Assembly (NCBI GenBank): GCA_031401035.1
Contig: JANNRA010000150.1
Span: forward strand, 1 to 64,000
DNA: 64,000 nt
From: JANNRA01 sp031401035
Lineage (GTDB): Bacteria > Desulfobacterota > Binatia > HRBIN30 > CADEER01
Direction of reading: 5' to 3'
The notes beneath the pieces are model-generated. The model did not search any database, was not told the DNA's origin, and saw only the letters and a program-made list of their open reading frames with translations. A program made the position numbers and the translations under genes. Positions 1 to 8,354 of the stretch are shown here, piece by piece; the first letter of the stretch is position 1, and every line of letters starts with the position of its first letter.

Positions 1-195
1 AACGTCGAGACCTGCTTCTCGATGATGAAGCGCTGCGTCGGCGACACGCTGCGCAGCCGGACGCGCCCCGCGCAGATCAACGAGGCGCTGCTGATGGTGC
101 TCTGCCACAACATCCGCGTGCTGATTCATGAGATGCACGAACTGGGGATCAACCCCAGCCTCCGCGCTTCTGGCGGGCAGACGTTGGTGGCGTGA
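1..195 (+). CDS. DDE transposase, C-terminal fragment (cut by window edge)
   Basis: The reading frame is open from base 1 and encodes the last 64 residues of a protein. It contains VETCFSMMKRCVGDTLRSRT, then NEALLMVLCHNIRVLIHEMH and ends shortly after ELGINPS. This is the typical C-terminus of IS4/IS5-like DDE transposases: the E of the DDE triad lies in VETCFSM and the following helix carries the CHNI motif. The 5' part lies outside the window, so I cannot say whether the element is intact. Family assignment comes from motif resemblance only. No terminal inverted repeat was identified after the stop codon. Confidence 0.8.
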   Translation, partial: NVETCFSMMKRCVGDTLRSRTRPAQINEALLMVLCHNIRVLIHEMHELGINPSLRASGGQTLVA

Positions 196-226
196 AGTTC
201 TGGCGGGCGAGGTGGCTCTGGCGGGC
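169..226. repeat. Three copies of TCTGGCGGGC at the transposase 3' end
   Basis: The 10-mer TCTGGCGGGC occurs at 169-178, 199-208 and 217-226, spanning the stop codon of the transposase fragment. It may be part of the element end or a simple local duplication. The spacing is irregular (30 and 18 bases start to start), so a specific role cannot be assigned. Confidence 0.4.
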
Positions 227-262
227 AAAGCCCAGAGGATGTGGCAGAGGGCCGCCCGGCGC

Positions 263-643
263 TCAGGCGCCGCGTGCGTGCGGGTCGTCGAACACAAAGC
301 GCCAGCTGCCGTCGGGCTGGCGGCGCAGCACCTCAATCGCCTTGCCCTGCATTTCGACCGTCGCGCCGTCGGGCATCGACACCGTCGCGGTCCAGTCGTT
401 GTAAATCACCGTCAGGTCAGGCGCGACGTGCACCACGCGCACCAGGTTGGGGCGCAGTGCCGGCCTTGCCGCGGCGAGTGGCTCGAAGGAGGCGCGGATC
501 GCCGCCGTGCCGACCAGCGTCTCGCCGCTCTCGGTGATGAACGTCGCGTCGGCGGCGTACAGGGCCATGATGTGCTCGAGCGCGCCGGCGGCGAGGTGTT
601 CGCCGAGCTGGTAGTCGCACTCTTCCGGGGTCTGCGGTGCCAT
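263..643 (-). CDS. SnoaL-like/NTF2-fold protein (nuclear transport factor 2 superfamily)
   Basis: This 126-aa protein has the layout of small NTF2-fold enzymes and binding proteins. An N-terminal helix (EECDYQLGEHLAAGALEHIM) is followed by LYAADATFI, a middle TAAIRASFEPL segment, and alternating strands ending in EVLRRQPDGSWRFVFDDPH. The closing pattern is shared by DUF4440 and SnoaL-like proteins, which include ketosteroid-isomerase-like enzymes and many of unknown substrate. It follows the amidohydrolase on the same strand by 52 bases and is probably its operon partner. The exact reaction cannot be read from the sequence. Confidence 0.8.
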   Translation of the reverse strand: MAPQTPEECDYQLGEHLAAGALEHIMALYAADATFITESGETLVGTAAIRASFEPLAAARPALRPNLVRVVHVAPDLTVIYNDWTATVSMPDGATVEMQGKAIEVLRRQPDGSWRFVFDDPHARGA

Positions 644-695
644 GCGGAGCCTCCTCGGGCGGCCGGTGCCGCCGGATCGATGCCGTGCGAACGGA

Positions 696-2378
696 TCAGG
701 CCCGGCCGCCGCGCAGCAGGCGGCCGGGCAGCGGCCCGTCGGCCGGCAGCGCGTCCCGGCCCTCCTGGCGGATGACCGTGCCGTTGACGATGACGGTGCG
801 GATGCCGCTGGCGTCGGCGACCAGACGGTCGGCGCCGGCGGGAAAGTCGCGCACGCGGCGCAGGCGGCCGCAGCCGATCGTGCGCGGATCGAACACCACC
901 ACGTCGGCGGCGAGTCCGTCCGCCAGGCGGCCGCGCTCCTGGATGCCGAAGACGTCGGCGGGCTGCGAGGTGAGGCGACGCACTCCCTCCTCGAGGCTCA
1001 GTACGCCCTTGTCGCGGACCCAGTGGCCGAGCAACTCGGTAGGTGCGCCGGCGTCGCAGAGTTGACTGGCATGCGCGCCGGCGTCGGAGAGACCGATCAT
1101 CGAGGCCGGATGGGTGAGCAGCTCGGCAACGATCGCTTCGTCGGTGTTGAGGATGCCGAGGCGGAAGCGCGCCTCGAGGTCGGTGGCCAGGGCGAAGTCG
1201 AGCGCCAGGTCGATCGGATGGACGCCGCGTTCGGCGGCGACGTCGCGCAGGCGGCGTTCCTCGAGCGCCGGCTCGGGCGCGAACTCGGCGATGATCGCGT
1301 CGGCAAGCGGCCCGCCGAGGAGGCCGCCGCTGGACTCCTCGCGCAGGGCGCGACGGAACTCTGGGTCGGCGTAGATACGCTTCTTGCCCTCGCGATCGGC
1401 GGCCGATACCGGCTTGAACAGCGCCATGGTTTCGAGTGGAAACGGCGCCTTGAACTGGAACTCGAACATCAGCGGCCGGCACGACACCTGCGGGATCACC
1501 GGCACCCCGTCGGCCTGCAGCTTGGCGGAGCGCGCGAGGACGTAACGGTGTCCCTCGGGGCCGAGCATGCCGCCGAGCAGTGCGGTCCAGCTCACCGGCT
1601 TACCGCTGCGGCGCTGGATCTCCGCCAGTTCGTCGAGAAAGAAACCCGGGCCGATGGTCACCTGCGTGACGCCGTGCGGCACCTCGGCCAGCGTGCTGGC
1701 GAGCTCGACGATCTCCTCCACGGTCGCGGCTCGGCTCGGCACCGGACGGCCGGCGTAGCCGACGTGGGTGGGCGAGTGCGAGCTCGCGAAGCCGATGGCA
1801 CCGGCGCGCAGGCCCTCGAGCACCAGGGCGCGCATGGCGGCGATCTCCGCCACCGTCGCGGCGCGCTCCGTCGCCTCTTCACCCATCACGTAAAGGCGCA
1901 CGGCGGTGTGGCCGACCAGCGCGGCGACGTTGATGGCGCTGCCGCGCTGCTCGATGACGTCGAGGTACTCGGGGATGGTTTCGAACGGCCAGGCGGCGCC
2001 GAGACCCGCGCGCAGGGCGTCGAGCGACATGCCCTCGACGTTCTCGAGCGTGCGCAGGATGAGGTCGCGGTGTGCCGGTCGTGTCGGCGCGACGGCGAAG
2101 CCGCAATTGCCCATCACCACGCTGGTGACGCCGTGCCATGGCGAGATGCTGAGCATGCGGTCCCAGAACACCTGCACGTCGTAGTGCGTGTGGATATCCA
2201 CGAATCCCGGCGCCACGACGGCGCCATCGGCATCGATGGTGCGCGCCGCCGTGCCGCGCACGTCGCCGAGGGCGGCGATGCGACCGCCGCGCACGGCGAG
2301 ATCGCCGCGCCGCGCCGGCGCGCCGGTGCCATCGACGAGCGTGCCGCCGCGAATGAGGAGATCGTACTGCTCTGCCAT
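696..2378 (-). CDS. N-acyl-D-amino-acid deacylase-type amidohydrolase
   Basis: The 560-aa product starts MAEQYDLLIRGGTLVDGTG, the usual start of D-aminoacylase/dihydroorotase-like metal amidohydrolases. PGFVDIHTHYDVQVFWD supplies the HxH metal site, and SVVMGNCGFAVAP follows as in D-aminoacylases. C-terminal markers are IGLSDAGAHAS (metal-binding Asp) and LADGLAADVVVFDP. Such enzymes hydrolyse N-acyl-D-amino acids or related cyclic amides in the cytoplasm; the true substrate is unknown. The frame is open further upstream, but the start at 2378 matches the family N-terminus. It sits between a hotdog protein and a SnoaL-like protein on the same strand, suggesting a small catabolic operon. Confidence 0.88.
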   Translation of the reverse strand: MAEQYDLLIRGGTLVDGTGAPARRGDLAVRGGRIAALGDVRGTAARTIDADGAVVAPGFVDIHTHYDVQVFWDRMLSISPWHGVTSVVMGNCGFAVAPTRPAHRDLILRTLENVEGMSLDALRAGLGAAWPFETIPEYLDVIEQRGSAINVAALVGHTAVRLYVMGEEATERAATVAEIAAMRALVLEGLRAGAIGFASSHSPTHVGYAGRPVPSRAATVEEIVELASTLAEVPHGVTQVTIGPGFFLDELAEIQRRSGKPVSWTALLGGMLGPEGHRYVLARSAKLQADGVPVIPQVSCRPLMFEFQFKAPFPLETMALFKPVSAADREGKKRIYADPEFRRALREESSGGLLGGPLADAIIAEFAPEPALEERRLRDVAAERGVHPIDLALDFALATDLEARFRLGILNTDEAIVAELLTHPASMIGLSDAGAHASQLCDAGAPTELLGHWVRDKGVLSLEEGVRRLTSQPADVFGIQERGRLADGLAADVVVFDPRTIGCGRLRRVRDFPAGADRLVADASGIRTVIVNGTVIRQEGRDALPADGPLPGRLLRGGRA

Positions 2379-2497
2379 CGGCGCCTCCGGGGTGGGCCGG
2401 TAGAAGGCCACACCAGCGGGCCCGGGTCCAGCAGTCCGGCTCGCCGAACGCATCGGGGCAGCGTCCGCGGCGATCAATGGGATCGCCACCGTCAGCG

Positions 2498-3205
2498 TCA
2501 GAGGGCGATCCACACCGCTTCGCAGGCGGCGACGAGTTCGTCGGTGTCGTCGAACAGGGCGCCGCCGGCGACGAACTTGCGGCCCGCGGCGCGCATCGGC
2601 CAGGTCATCAGGAGGTAGCGGCGGCCGGCGTGCACCTCGTCGAGGCGACGCGCGGTCATGGTGCCGAGGAGCATCATGCGCTCGTGCGCCAGAAAGGGCA
2701 TGTACGTCGGGCAGTCGAGCGCCGCCCAGACGATCGCCGGCGCGACGCGCCCGGCGGCGTCGGCCACCGCGGCGGTCGGCGTCCACACCGTCGCCCAGAG
2801 GTTCGGCCGCACCGGCCCGGCGAAGAGGCGCAACCCCTCCCCTGAGGCGCGGCCTGGACCGCAGACGAAGCACCCCGGAAACGGGTGGGCGGCGTGATGC
2901 GCGGTGGCCGCGGGCGACATCCCCGCCGCGGCGGCCTCGGCCCAGGTCGGCGGCCGCGGAATGTCCATGCGCAGGCGCGCCGGGCGTGCCGTAGCCAAGA
3001 GGCTGTCGCCGTCGCGCAGGTCTAGCGCCGCCCCATCGCAGACGATCAGCAACGGCCGATCGAGCGGCGGCGGTCGATGCAGGCGCACCTCCACGGTGCC
3101 GCCGAGTCGCTGCCCGAGGGCGCCGCAGACATACCCGCCGTTGCCCGAGGTCGGCGGGCCCTGGAAGCGCGCCGTGATGAGCAGGCTGTCGTCGTGCACG
3201 ACCAC
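2498..3205 (-). CDS. Hotdog-fold thioesterase-like protein, start uncertain
   Basis: The protein is about 235 aa if it starts at the GTG at 3205. It contains FQGPPTSGNGGYVCG, like the helix-start of hotdog domains (family SxSxNGGY or HGG), then HPFPGCFVCGP, a paired-Cys segment common in PaaI-like and double-hotdog proteins, and a second half with WAALDCPTYM. These features suggest an acyl-CoA-binding or thioesterase role in the cytoplasm. No perfect ribosome binding site identifies the start, and the frame stays open to 3433. An upstream start would overlap the divergent Cys-rich gene, so I prefer 3205. It probably leads the operon with the amidohydrolase. Confidence 0.7.
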   Translation of the reverse strand: MVVHDDSLLITARFQGPPTSGNGGYVCGALGQRLGGTVEVRLHRPPPLDRPLLIVCDGAALDLRDGDSLLATARPARLRMDIPRPPTWAEAAAAGMSPAATAHHAAHPFPGCFVCGPGRASGEGLRLFAGPVRPNLWATVWTPTAAVADAAGRVAPAIVWAALDCPTYMPFLAHERMMLLGTMTARRLDEVHAGRRYLLMTWPMRAAGRKFVAGGALFDDTDELVAACEAVWIAL

Positions 3206-3299
3206 ACCATCGTGCGCCGCGCCGGAGCGCGCAAGCGAGCGATGGGCGCGTTGCGTGTGAGGGGCGCAGGATCTAAAAACGATGGGGAAGGAGTTCCAC

Positions 3300-3566
3300 A
3301 TGTTCATGTCGATTCGCACCCTCGCTCTCACCGCGCTGCTCGTCGCGACGCCGATCGTCGCGCTGGCCGGCGATGCCGCCCAGCCGGCCGCGGCGCCCGC
3401 CGCCATGCCGTGCCCGAATGCCAAGGACGGCACCTGCTGCGGCGGCGCCTGCGGCCAGGTCGAGGGCCAGGCTGCCGCGCAGGCGATGCCGGCCGATTGT
3501 CCGTGTCAGGCGGCCAAGAAGGCCGCTGAAGCGAAGCAGGCGGCCGACGCGGCCGCCCAGAAGTAA
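3300..3566 (+). CDS. Small secreted Cys-rich protein (88 aa)
   Basis: The ATG at 3300 is preceded by AAGGAG at 3288-3293, six bases upstream, which decides this start over an ATG at 3282. The product has a signal peptide (SIRTLALTALLVATPIVALA, then G-D). The mature part is Ala-rich with three cysteine groups: PCPN, GTCCGGACG and DCPCQ. It ends in a Lys/Ala-rich helix. No family was recognised. The CC-GGAC and CPC groups could bind a metal or form disulfides; this is inference. It lies next to two larger Cys-rich secreted proteins on the opposite strand. Confidence 0.75.
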   Translation: MFMSIRTLALTALLVATPIVALAGDAAQPAAAPAAMPCPNAKDGTCCGGACGQVEGQAAAQAMPADCPCQAAKKAAEAKQAADAAAQK

Positions 3567-3572
3567 CCCGCC

Positions 3573-3596
3573 GGGGCGCCGCCGGCGCGGCGCCCC
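3573..3596. terminator. Convergent GC-rich hairpin
   Basis: A perfect 10-bp stem (GGGGCGCCGC at 3573-3582 and GCGGCGCCCC at 3587-3596) with a CGGC loop lies between the ends of the small Cys-rich gene and the convergent larger one. There is no T-run on either strand, so it may act as a Rho-assisted or mRNA-protecting hairpin rather than a classical terminator. Confidence 0.55.
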
Positions 3597-3605
3597 GTTG
3601 CGGCA

Positions 3606-4127
3606 TCAGTCGCACAGCGGCGCGTCGCCGATGCGGCCGCGGCCGCAGATCGTCTGGTCCATGGTCTCGGCTACCGCGCCGGCGCAGCGCGTCGCGCAGC
3701 GGGTGAGGCAGGCGGCGGCATCGAATCCCTCGCGCTCGCGGTCGCGGCCGCAGCGCGCCCGGCAGACCAGCCCGGCGGCACCGAGGCGCAGCAGGCGCGC
3801 CTCGCAGAGGCCGGCGTCGGGCGTACCGCCGGGGGCGCAGGGCGGCGTCGCCGCGATGCGCAGCATCGAGTCGGAGTGGCGGTCGGCGCAGCGCGCCTCG
3901 CAGGCGTCGTCGGCGAACACCGGGCGGGCGCCGGCCGGGGCGGAGATGTCGCGCGGCCCACGGCGCTCGCAGCGCGAGACACACTGGTAGAGCTCGCTCT
4001 CGCAGCGCAACCGGCGCGCCTCGCAGCGAAGCGGATCGATCTCCTGGGCGCCCGCCGGCGGCGGCGTGACGAAGGCGGCCAAGGTGGCAAAGAGCATGGC
4101 GATCGTGGCGCGAATGGGGGTGGTCAT
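3606..4127 (-). CDS. Secreted Cys-rich protein, paralogue A (173 aa)
   Basis: An N-terminal signal peptide (MTTPIRATIAMLFATLAAFV, cleavage near AGAQE) precedes a mature domain with 15 cysteines. Several are arranged as Cx3C pairs: QCVSRC, ACEARC, VCRARC and ACLTRCATRC. The protein is clearly related to the neighbour at 4234-4746: DPLRC near the N-terminus, PPCAP in the middle, CEARLLR, GFDAA and GRIG near the C-terminus all align. The helical spacing between Cx3C pairs suggests disulfide-linked helical hairpins. No known family was recognised. It is separated from its paralogue by about 106 bases, so the pair is a tandem duplication, probably co-transcribed. Confidence 0.78.
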   Translation of the reverse strand: MTTPIRATIAMLFATLAAFVTPPPAGAQEIDPLRCEARRLRCESELYQCVSRCERRGPRDISAPAGARPVFADDACEARCADRHSDSMLRIAATPPCAPGGTPDAGLCEARLLRLGAAGLVCRARCGRDREREGFDAAACLTRCATRCAGAVAETMDQTICGRGRIGDAPLCD

Positions 4128-4233
4128 GGGCGTCTCCTTCTCGCTGTCGAGCGCTCCGGGGGGGCCCGGGGCGCGGCGCGCTGGGAACAGTGGGGGGGGG
4201 TGCGCGTCGCGCCCCGGGGGTCGGGGGACCGAC

Positions 4234-4746
4234 TCAGTTGGTGCTGCAGATGGCGCGGCTACCGATGCGCCCCTGCGTGCACACCGGGTTGGCGTTCAAT
4301 TCGTCCTCGGCCGTGCCGCAGCGCGTCGCGCAGGCGGCGAGACAACTCGCGGCGTCGAAGCCGCGTCGCGTCGCCCGGCTGCTGCAGCGGGCCTGACATT
4401 GGTGCTCGGCGGCCGAGACGCGCAGCAGACGCGCTTCGCACTCTTGCGGACTGGCCTCGCCCACTTCCGGCGCACACGGCGGCTTGGCGCCGAGGCGGGC
4501 GAGCGTCTCGTCGTAGCGACTGTCGCAGCGCCCCTCGCACGTCCCGGCGATCTCCTCCGGCGTGCGTCGCCCCTCGGGGCGGTGGGCAGCGCGGTCGGCG
4601 CGCTTGTCGCAGCGGGACAGGCAGTCGAAGCGGGCGCCCTCGGCGCGCATCTGGCGCGCCTGGCAGCGCAGCGGGTCGACGGTCTGCGCCGAGGCCCCGC
4701 TGGCCGTCAGTACCGCGATGAGCATCATCAGCTTGGTGGTCGTCAT
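4234..4746 (-). CDS. Secreted Cys-rich protein, paralogue B (170 aa)
   Basis: The signal peptide MTTTKLMMLIAVLTASGASA is followed by QTVDPLRC. The mature part has 14 cysteines, all with a counterpart in paralogue A, including DCLSRC, TCEGRC, QCQARC and SCLAACATRC. The C-terminus GRIGSRAIC aligns with GRIGDAPLC in A. Conservation of every cysteine but weak conservation elsewhere indicates that disulfide scaffolding is what selection keeps. It reads away from the regulator gene that starts near 4909, so the 160-base region between them may hold divergent promoters. Function is unknown; export to the periplasm or outside is inferred from the signal peptide. Confidence 0.78.
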   Translation of the reverse strand: MTTTKLMMLIAVLTASGASAQTVDPLRCQARQMRAEGARFDCLSRCDKRADRAAHRPEGRRTPEEIAGTCEGRCDSRYDETLARLGAKPPCAPEVGEASPQECEARLLRVSAAEHQCQARCSSRATRRGFDAASCLAACATRCGTAEDELNANPVCTQGRIGSRAICSTN

Positions 4747-4908
4747 GGTCAGTCCCTCCTGATCGGTTGTGGCGTCCGGAATCGGCCGCGTTCACAGAGG
4801 GGCTACCCCAAGCATCGTGCCAGGCGGCCGGCGGCGGGCCCGCCGCGGGCGCCATCGGCCGACTGTAAACCCGACTCGACAGGCGCCGCGGCGGCGCCGG
4901 CAAGTAGG

Positions 4909-6459
4909 GTGAACAGGGTTGGGTTTCCCGCCCCGATCGGCTACCTGCGGGGCGTGCACCCGGCCGGCGACGACGCGGAACTGCTGCGGCGCGAGCGGGA
5001 TCTCTACCGACGCCTCCTCGACCTCGGCCAGCAGGAGGAGATGGAACCCTTCCTGCGCGACGCGCTGGCGATGGTGGTCGAGCTCACCGGCTCCTCACAG
5101 GGCTACATCGAGCTGCACGACCCCGAATCGGGGGACGAATGGTCGATCGCGCACGCCTTCTCCGAGGCGCAGGTCGCCGACGTACGCGCCGCCATCTCGC
5201 ACGGCATCGTCGGCGCGACGCTGGCCGCCGGACGCACGCTGCTCACCACCTCGGCGCACGACGACGCGCGCTTCAGCGGCTTCGACAGCGTGCGCATGGG
5301 GCGCATCGAGGCGGTGTTGTGCAGCCCGATCGGCGACGCGCCGGCGCTTGGCGCCGTCTACCTGCGCCGCGCCACCGCCGGCCCGTTCGCGGACGACGAC
5401 CGCGAGCGCGTCGAGCTGTTCGCCCGCCATCTGCGCCCGAGCGCCGAGCGCCTGGTGTTGCAGCGCCGGGCGCGCGAGCGCGGCGACGCGACGCGCCCCT
5501 GGCGCGAGAAGCTGCGCGCCGAGGGCATCGTCGGCCGCAGCGCCGCCCTCGCCGCGGCGCTGAAGCAGGCGGCGCTGGTGGCGCCGCTCGACGTCGCCGT
5601 CCTCCTCACCGGCGCCTCGGGGACCGGCAAGACCCAGCTGGCACGCGTCATCCACGACAACAGTCCGCGTGCCGCGGCGCCGTTTCTCGAGGTGAACTGC
5701 TCGACGCTGCCGCGCGAGCACATGGAGGCCGACCTGTTCGGCTGGGCCAAGGATTCGCATTCGCGTGCCTTCGAGGCCAAGGAGGGCAAGGTCGGCGCGG
5801 CGCGCGGCGGAACCCTGTTCCTCGACGAGATCGGCGAGCTGCCGATCGACCTGCAGGCGAAGCTGCTGCAACTGCTGCAGTCGAAGACCTACTACCCGTT
5901 CCTCGCCGAGCAGCCCAAGCAGGCCGATGTGCGCGTCCTCGCCGCCACCAACGTCGATCTCGATCAGGCGGTACGGGAGCACCGCTTCCGCGAGGATCTG
6001 CTCTTCCGTCTGCGCGTCATCCCGATCCGCATGCCGTCGCTGGCGGAGCGGCGCGAGGACATCGCCGCCCTCGCCGAGTTCGCCTGCAACGCCGCCTGCG
6101 AGCGCCACGGCCTGGCGGCGCTGCGCCTGTCTCCCAATGCTCTGCGGGCGCTGGAAGCGGCGGAGTGGCCGGGCAACGTGCGCGACCTGGCGCACGCCAT
6201 CGAGCGCGCGGCGATCTACGCGCAGGGCGACGGCCGTCTATTCATCGAGCCGCGCGACCTGTTTCCCGACACGGCACCGGCGGCGGCGGCGGAGCCCGAT
6301 GACACGTTCCAGCGCTCGACGCGACGCTTCCAGGAGACGCTGCTGCGCCGCACGCTCGAGGAAACGGAGTGGAACGTCTCCGAGACGGCGCGCCGGCTCG
6401 ATCTGACGCGGACGCACATCTACAACCTGGTGCGCGCCTTCGGCATCGAACGAGTCTAG
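4909..6459 (+). CDS. GAF/AAA+/Fis-HTH regulator of the NtrC type, lacking GAFTGA
   Basis: With the GTG at 4909 the product is 516 aa; GTG 4954 and ATG 5041 are alternatives. Residues about 45-180 look like a GAF domain. The AAA+ domain has a Walker A, GASGTGKT (about residues 235-242), and a Walker B, GGTLFLDEIGELP. An arginine finger region (FREDLLFRL) and sensor II (EWPGNVRDL) follow. The C-terminus NVSETARRLDLTRTHIYNL is a Fis-type helix-turn-helix. Where family members have ELFGHEKGAFTGA, this protein has DLFGWAKDSHSRAFEAKEG, so the loop that contacts sigma-54 is absent. It may regulate in a TyrR-like, sigma-54-independent way; that is inference. The Cys-rich pair is transcribed divergently. 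Confidence 0.85.
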   Translation: MNRVGFPAPIGYLRGVHPAGDDAELLRRERDLYRRLLDLGQQEEMEPFLRDALAMVVELTGSSQGYIELHDPESGDEWSIAHAFSEAQVADVRAAISHGIVGATLAAGRTLLTTSAHDDARFSGFDSVRMGRIEAVLCSPIGDAPALGAVYLRRATAGPFADDDRERVELFARHLRPSAERLVLQRRARERGDATRPWREKLRAEGIVGRSAALAAALKQAALVAPLDVAVLLTGASGTGKTQLARVIHDNSPRAAAPFLEVNCSTLPREHMEADLFGWAKDSHSRAFEAKEGKVGAARGGTLFLDEIGELPIDLQAKLLQLLQSKTYYPFLAEQPKQADVRVLAATNVDLDQAVREHRFREDLLFRLRVIPIRMPSLAERREDIAALAEFACNAACERHGLAALRLSPNALRALEAAEWPGNVRDLAHAIERAAIYAQGDGRLFIEPRDLFPDTAPAAAAEPDDTFQRSTRRFQETLLRRTLEETEWNVSETARRLDLTRTHIYNLVRAFGIERV

Positions 6460-6482
6460 CGGTTCCTGCAGGGCGCGGAACT

Positions 6483-7331
6483 TTATGGCCAGCCGGCGCC
6501 GGGGACGTCGACCTGCAGCGCCTCGATATGGCCGCTGCGGACGCGGCGACTCGACGCCGGGTTGCTGTCGGCCGCCGTGCAGATGAAGAGCGTGCGACGG
6601 TCGGCGCCGCCGAGGATGCAGGCGAAAGCCTGCGTCGCCACTGCCACGCGGTCGAGGATGCGGCCGCCGGCGGCGACGCGGACGCACTCGCTGCTGACCG
6701 GCGAGGCGAGCCACACCGCGCCCTCGGCGTCGAGGCAGATGCCGTCCGGCGTGCACCCGTCGAGCTTGGCCCACTCGCGCCGATTGGCGAGTCCGCCGTC
6801 GGGCGCGATATCGTAGGCGGTCAGGCGCGTGGCGAATGACTCGCCGACGATCAGCGTGCCGCCGTCGGGAGTGATCACCGTGCCGTTCGGAAAGGACAGC
6901 TCGCGTGCCACGACGCGGGCAGTGCCGTCGGGCTCGACGAGGATGATCTCGGCGTGGCGGAACGCGAAGTCGGGCTGGTGCAGGTCGAAGCCGAAGTTGC
7001 CGACGTAGGCGCGGCCGGCGGCATCGACGACCATGTCGTTGCAGTGGCAGGTCGCCAGGGCGCTGAGGTCGGCGACCTCGACCAGGCCGGTCGGCTCGAG
7101 CCGCAGCAGGCGGCGGTCGAGCATCGACACCACCAGCAGATGCCCGTCCGGCAGCCAGCCCAACCCCGACGGTTGCTGCGGCACCTCGACGACGGTCTCG
7201 GCGCGGCCGCCGGCGTCGAGGCGCAGGACGCGGTGGTCGTGCATGTCGGAGAACCACAGCGCCCCGTCGTGCCAGCGCGGGCCTTCCGGAAAGCAGAGCC
7301 CGTCGAGCAGCGTCTCGGGTGTGCGCGCCAT
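6483..7331 (-). CDS. SMP-30/gluconolactonase family lactonase
   Basis: This 282-aa beta-propeller protein has the family's metal ligands: Glu in CFPEGPRWHDG, Asn in CHCNDMVVDAAG, Asn in FPNGTVITPDG, and Asp in DGCTPDGICLDAEG. Length is typical of the family, which hydrolyses sugar lactones or organophosphate-like esters with Ca or Zn. It ends 23 bases from the convergent regulator and lies 21 bases downstream of the aldo/keto reductase gene, so both probably share a transcript. A pairing of a lactonase with a reductase suggests sugar or lactone catabolism, but the substrate is not known. Confidence 0.88.
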   Translation of the reverse strand: MARTPETLLDGLCFPEGPRWHDGALWFSDMHDHRVLRLDAGGRAETVVEVPQQPSGLGWLPDGHLLVVSMLDRRLLRLEPTGLVEVADLSALATCHCNDMVVDAAGRAYVGNFGFDLHQPDFAFRHAEIILVEPDGTARVVARELSFPNGTVITPDGGTLIVGESFATRLTAYDIAPDGGLANRREWAKLDGCTPDGICLDAEGAVWLASPVSSECVRVAAGGRILDRVAVATQAFACILGGADRRTLFICTAADSNPASSRRVRSGHIEALQVDVPGAGWP

Positions 7332-7352
7332 GTCAGCTCAATACCGGTCAGC

Positions 7353-8354
7353 TCAGCGGTTGACGAAGGCCATCATCGCCTCGGGATAGCGTGTCCCGGC
7401 GGCGGCGCCGAGCGGCGCGATGCGATCGATCTCGGCGCGATCGGCGGCGCTGAGGGGCACCTCGAGCGCGGCGAGGTTCTCGTCGAGATAGGCGCGCCGC
7501 TTGGTGCCGGGGATGGGCACGATGTCGTCGCCCTGCGCCAGCACCCACGCCAGCGCCAGCTGCGAGGCGGTGCAGCCCTTGTCCGCCGCCAGACTGCGGA
7601 TGCGTGCCACCAGGGCCAGATTGCGGGTGAAGTTGTCGCCCTGGAAGCGTGGCGAGAAACGGCGATAATCGTCGGCGGCGAGATCCTCGAAGCGCGTCAG
7701 CTGCCCGGTCAGGAAGCCGCGCCCGAGCGGACTGTAGGCAACGAAGCCGACGCCGAGAGCACGACAGGCGGCGAGAATGCCGTCCTCCGGATCGCGGCTC
7801 CACAATGAGTACTCGCTCTGCAGGGCCGCGATCGGGTGCACGGCGCAGGCGCGTCGCAGCGTCTCCGGGCCGGCCTCGGAGAGGCCGAGGAAACGCACCT
7901 TCCCCTCGGCGACCAGCCGCGCCATGGCGCCGACGGTATCCTCGATCGGCGTCTCGGGATCGACGCGGTGCTGGTAGTAGAGGTCGATCACCTCGACGCC
8001 GAGGCGGCGCAGGCTGCCCTCGCAGGCCTGGCGCACATAGTCCGGCCTCCCGCTGACGCCGCGCACCATCATGTCGGACGGATCGCGCACGATGCCGAAC
8101 TTGGTCGCCAACACCACTTCGGCGCGACGGCCGGCGATGGCGCGACCGATCAGTTCCTCGTTGACGAAGGGCCCGTACATGTCGGCCGTGTCGAGGAACG
8201 TACAACCGCGCTCGAGGGCATGCCGCAGGGTCGCCAGCGACTCCGCCTCGTCGCGCGGCCCGTAGAACTCCGACATGCCCATGCAGCCGAGTCCCAGCGC
8301 CGACACCGTCAGCCCGCTGCGCCCGAGTTGTGTCGTCTTCATGGTCGGCTCCAT
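7353..8354 (-). CDS. Aldo/keto reductase
   Basis: The 333-aa sequence is a typical NADPH-dependent aldo/keto reductase of the YajO/Tas class. GLGCMGMSEFYG is at the N-terminus, the catalytic tetrad is in DTADMYG (Asp, Tyr), VLATKFG (Lys) and LYYQHRVD (His), and the cofactor loop is IPIPGTKR-like (VPIPGTKRRAYLDEN). I chose ATG 8354, which overlaps the previous stop as TGATG and has an AAGGA five bases upstream; ATG 8342 is a possible alternative. Translational coupling with the thioesterase gene and proximity to the lactonase indicate one operon. Confidence 0.92.
   Translation of the reverse strand: MEPTMKTTQLGRSGLTVSALGLGCMGMSEFYGPRDEAESLATLRHALERGCTFLDTADMYGPFVNEELIGRAIAGRRAEVVLATKFGIVRDPSDMMVRGVSGRPDYVRQACEGSLRRLGVEVIDLYYQHRVDPETPIEDTVGAMARLVAEGKVRFLGLSEAGPETLRRACAVHPIAALQSEYSLWSRDPEDGILAACRALGVGFVAYSPLGRGFLTGQLTRFEDLAADDYRRFSPRFQGDNFTRNLALVARIRSLAADKGCTASQLALAWVLAQGDDIVPIPGTKRRAYLDENLAALEVPLSAADRAEIDRIAPLGAAAGTRYPEAMMAFVNR

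Noticed and set aside
642..2618. Long open frame on the plus strand opposite the amidohydrolase
   Set aside because: It is a high-GC shadow: Arg/Ala/Gly-rich with no family motifs, while the minus strand has a full enzyme with catalytic residues.
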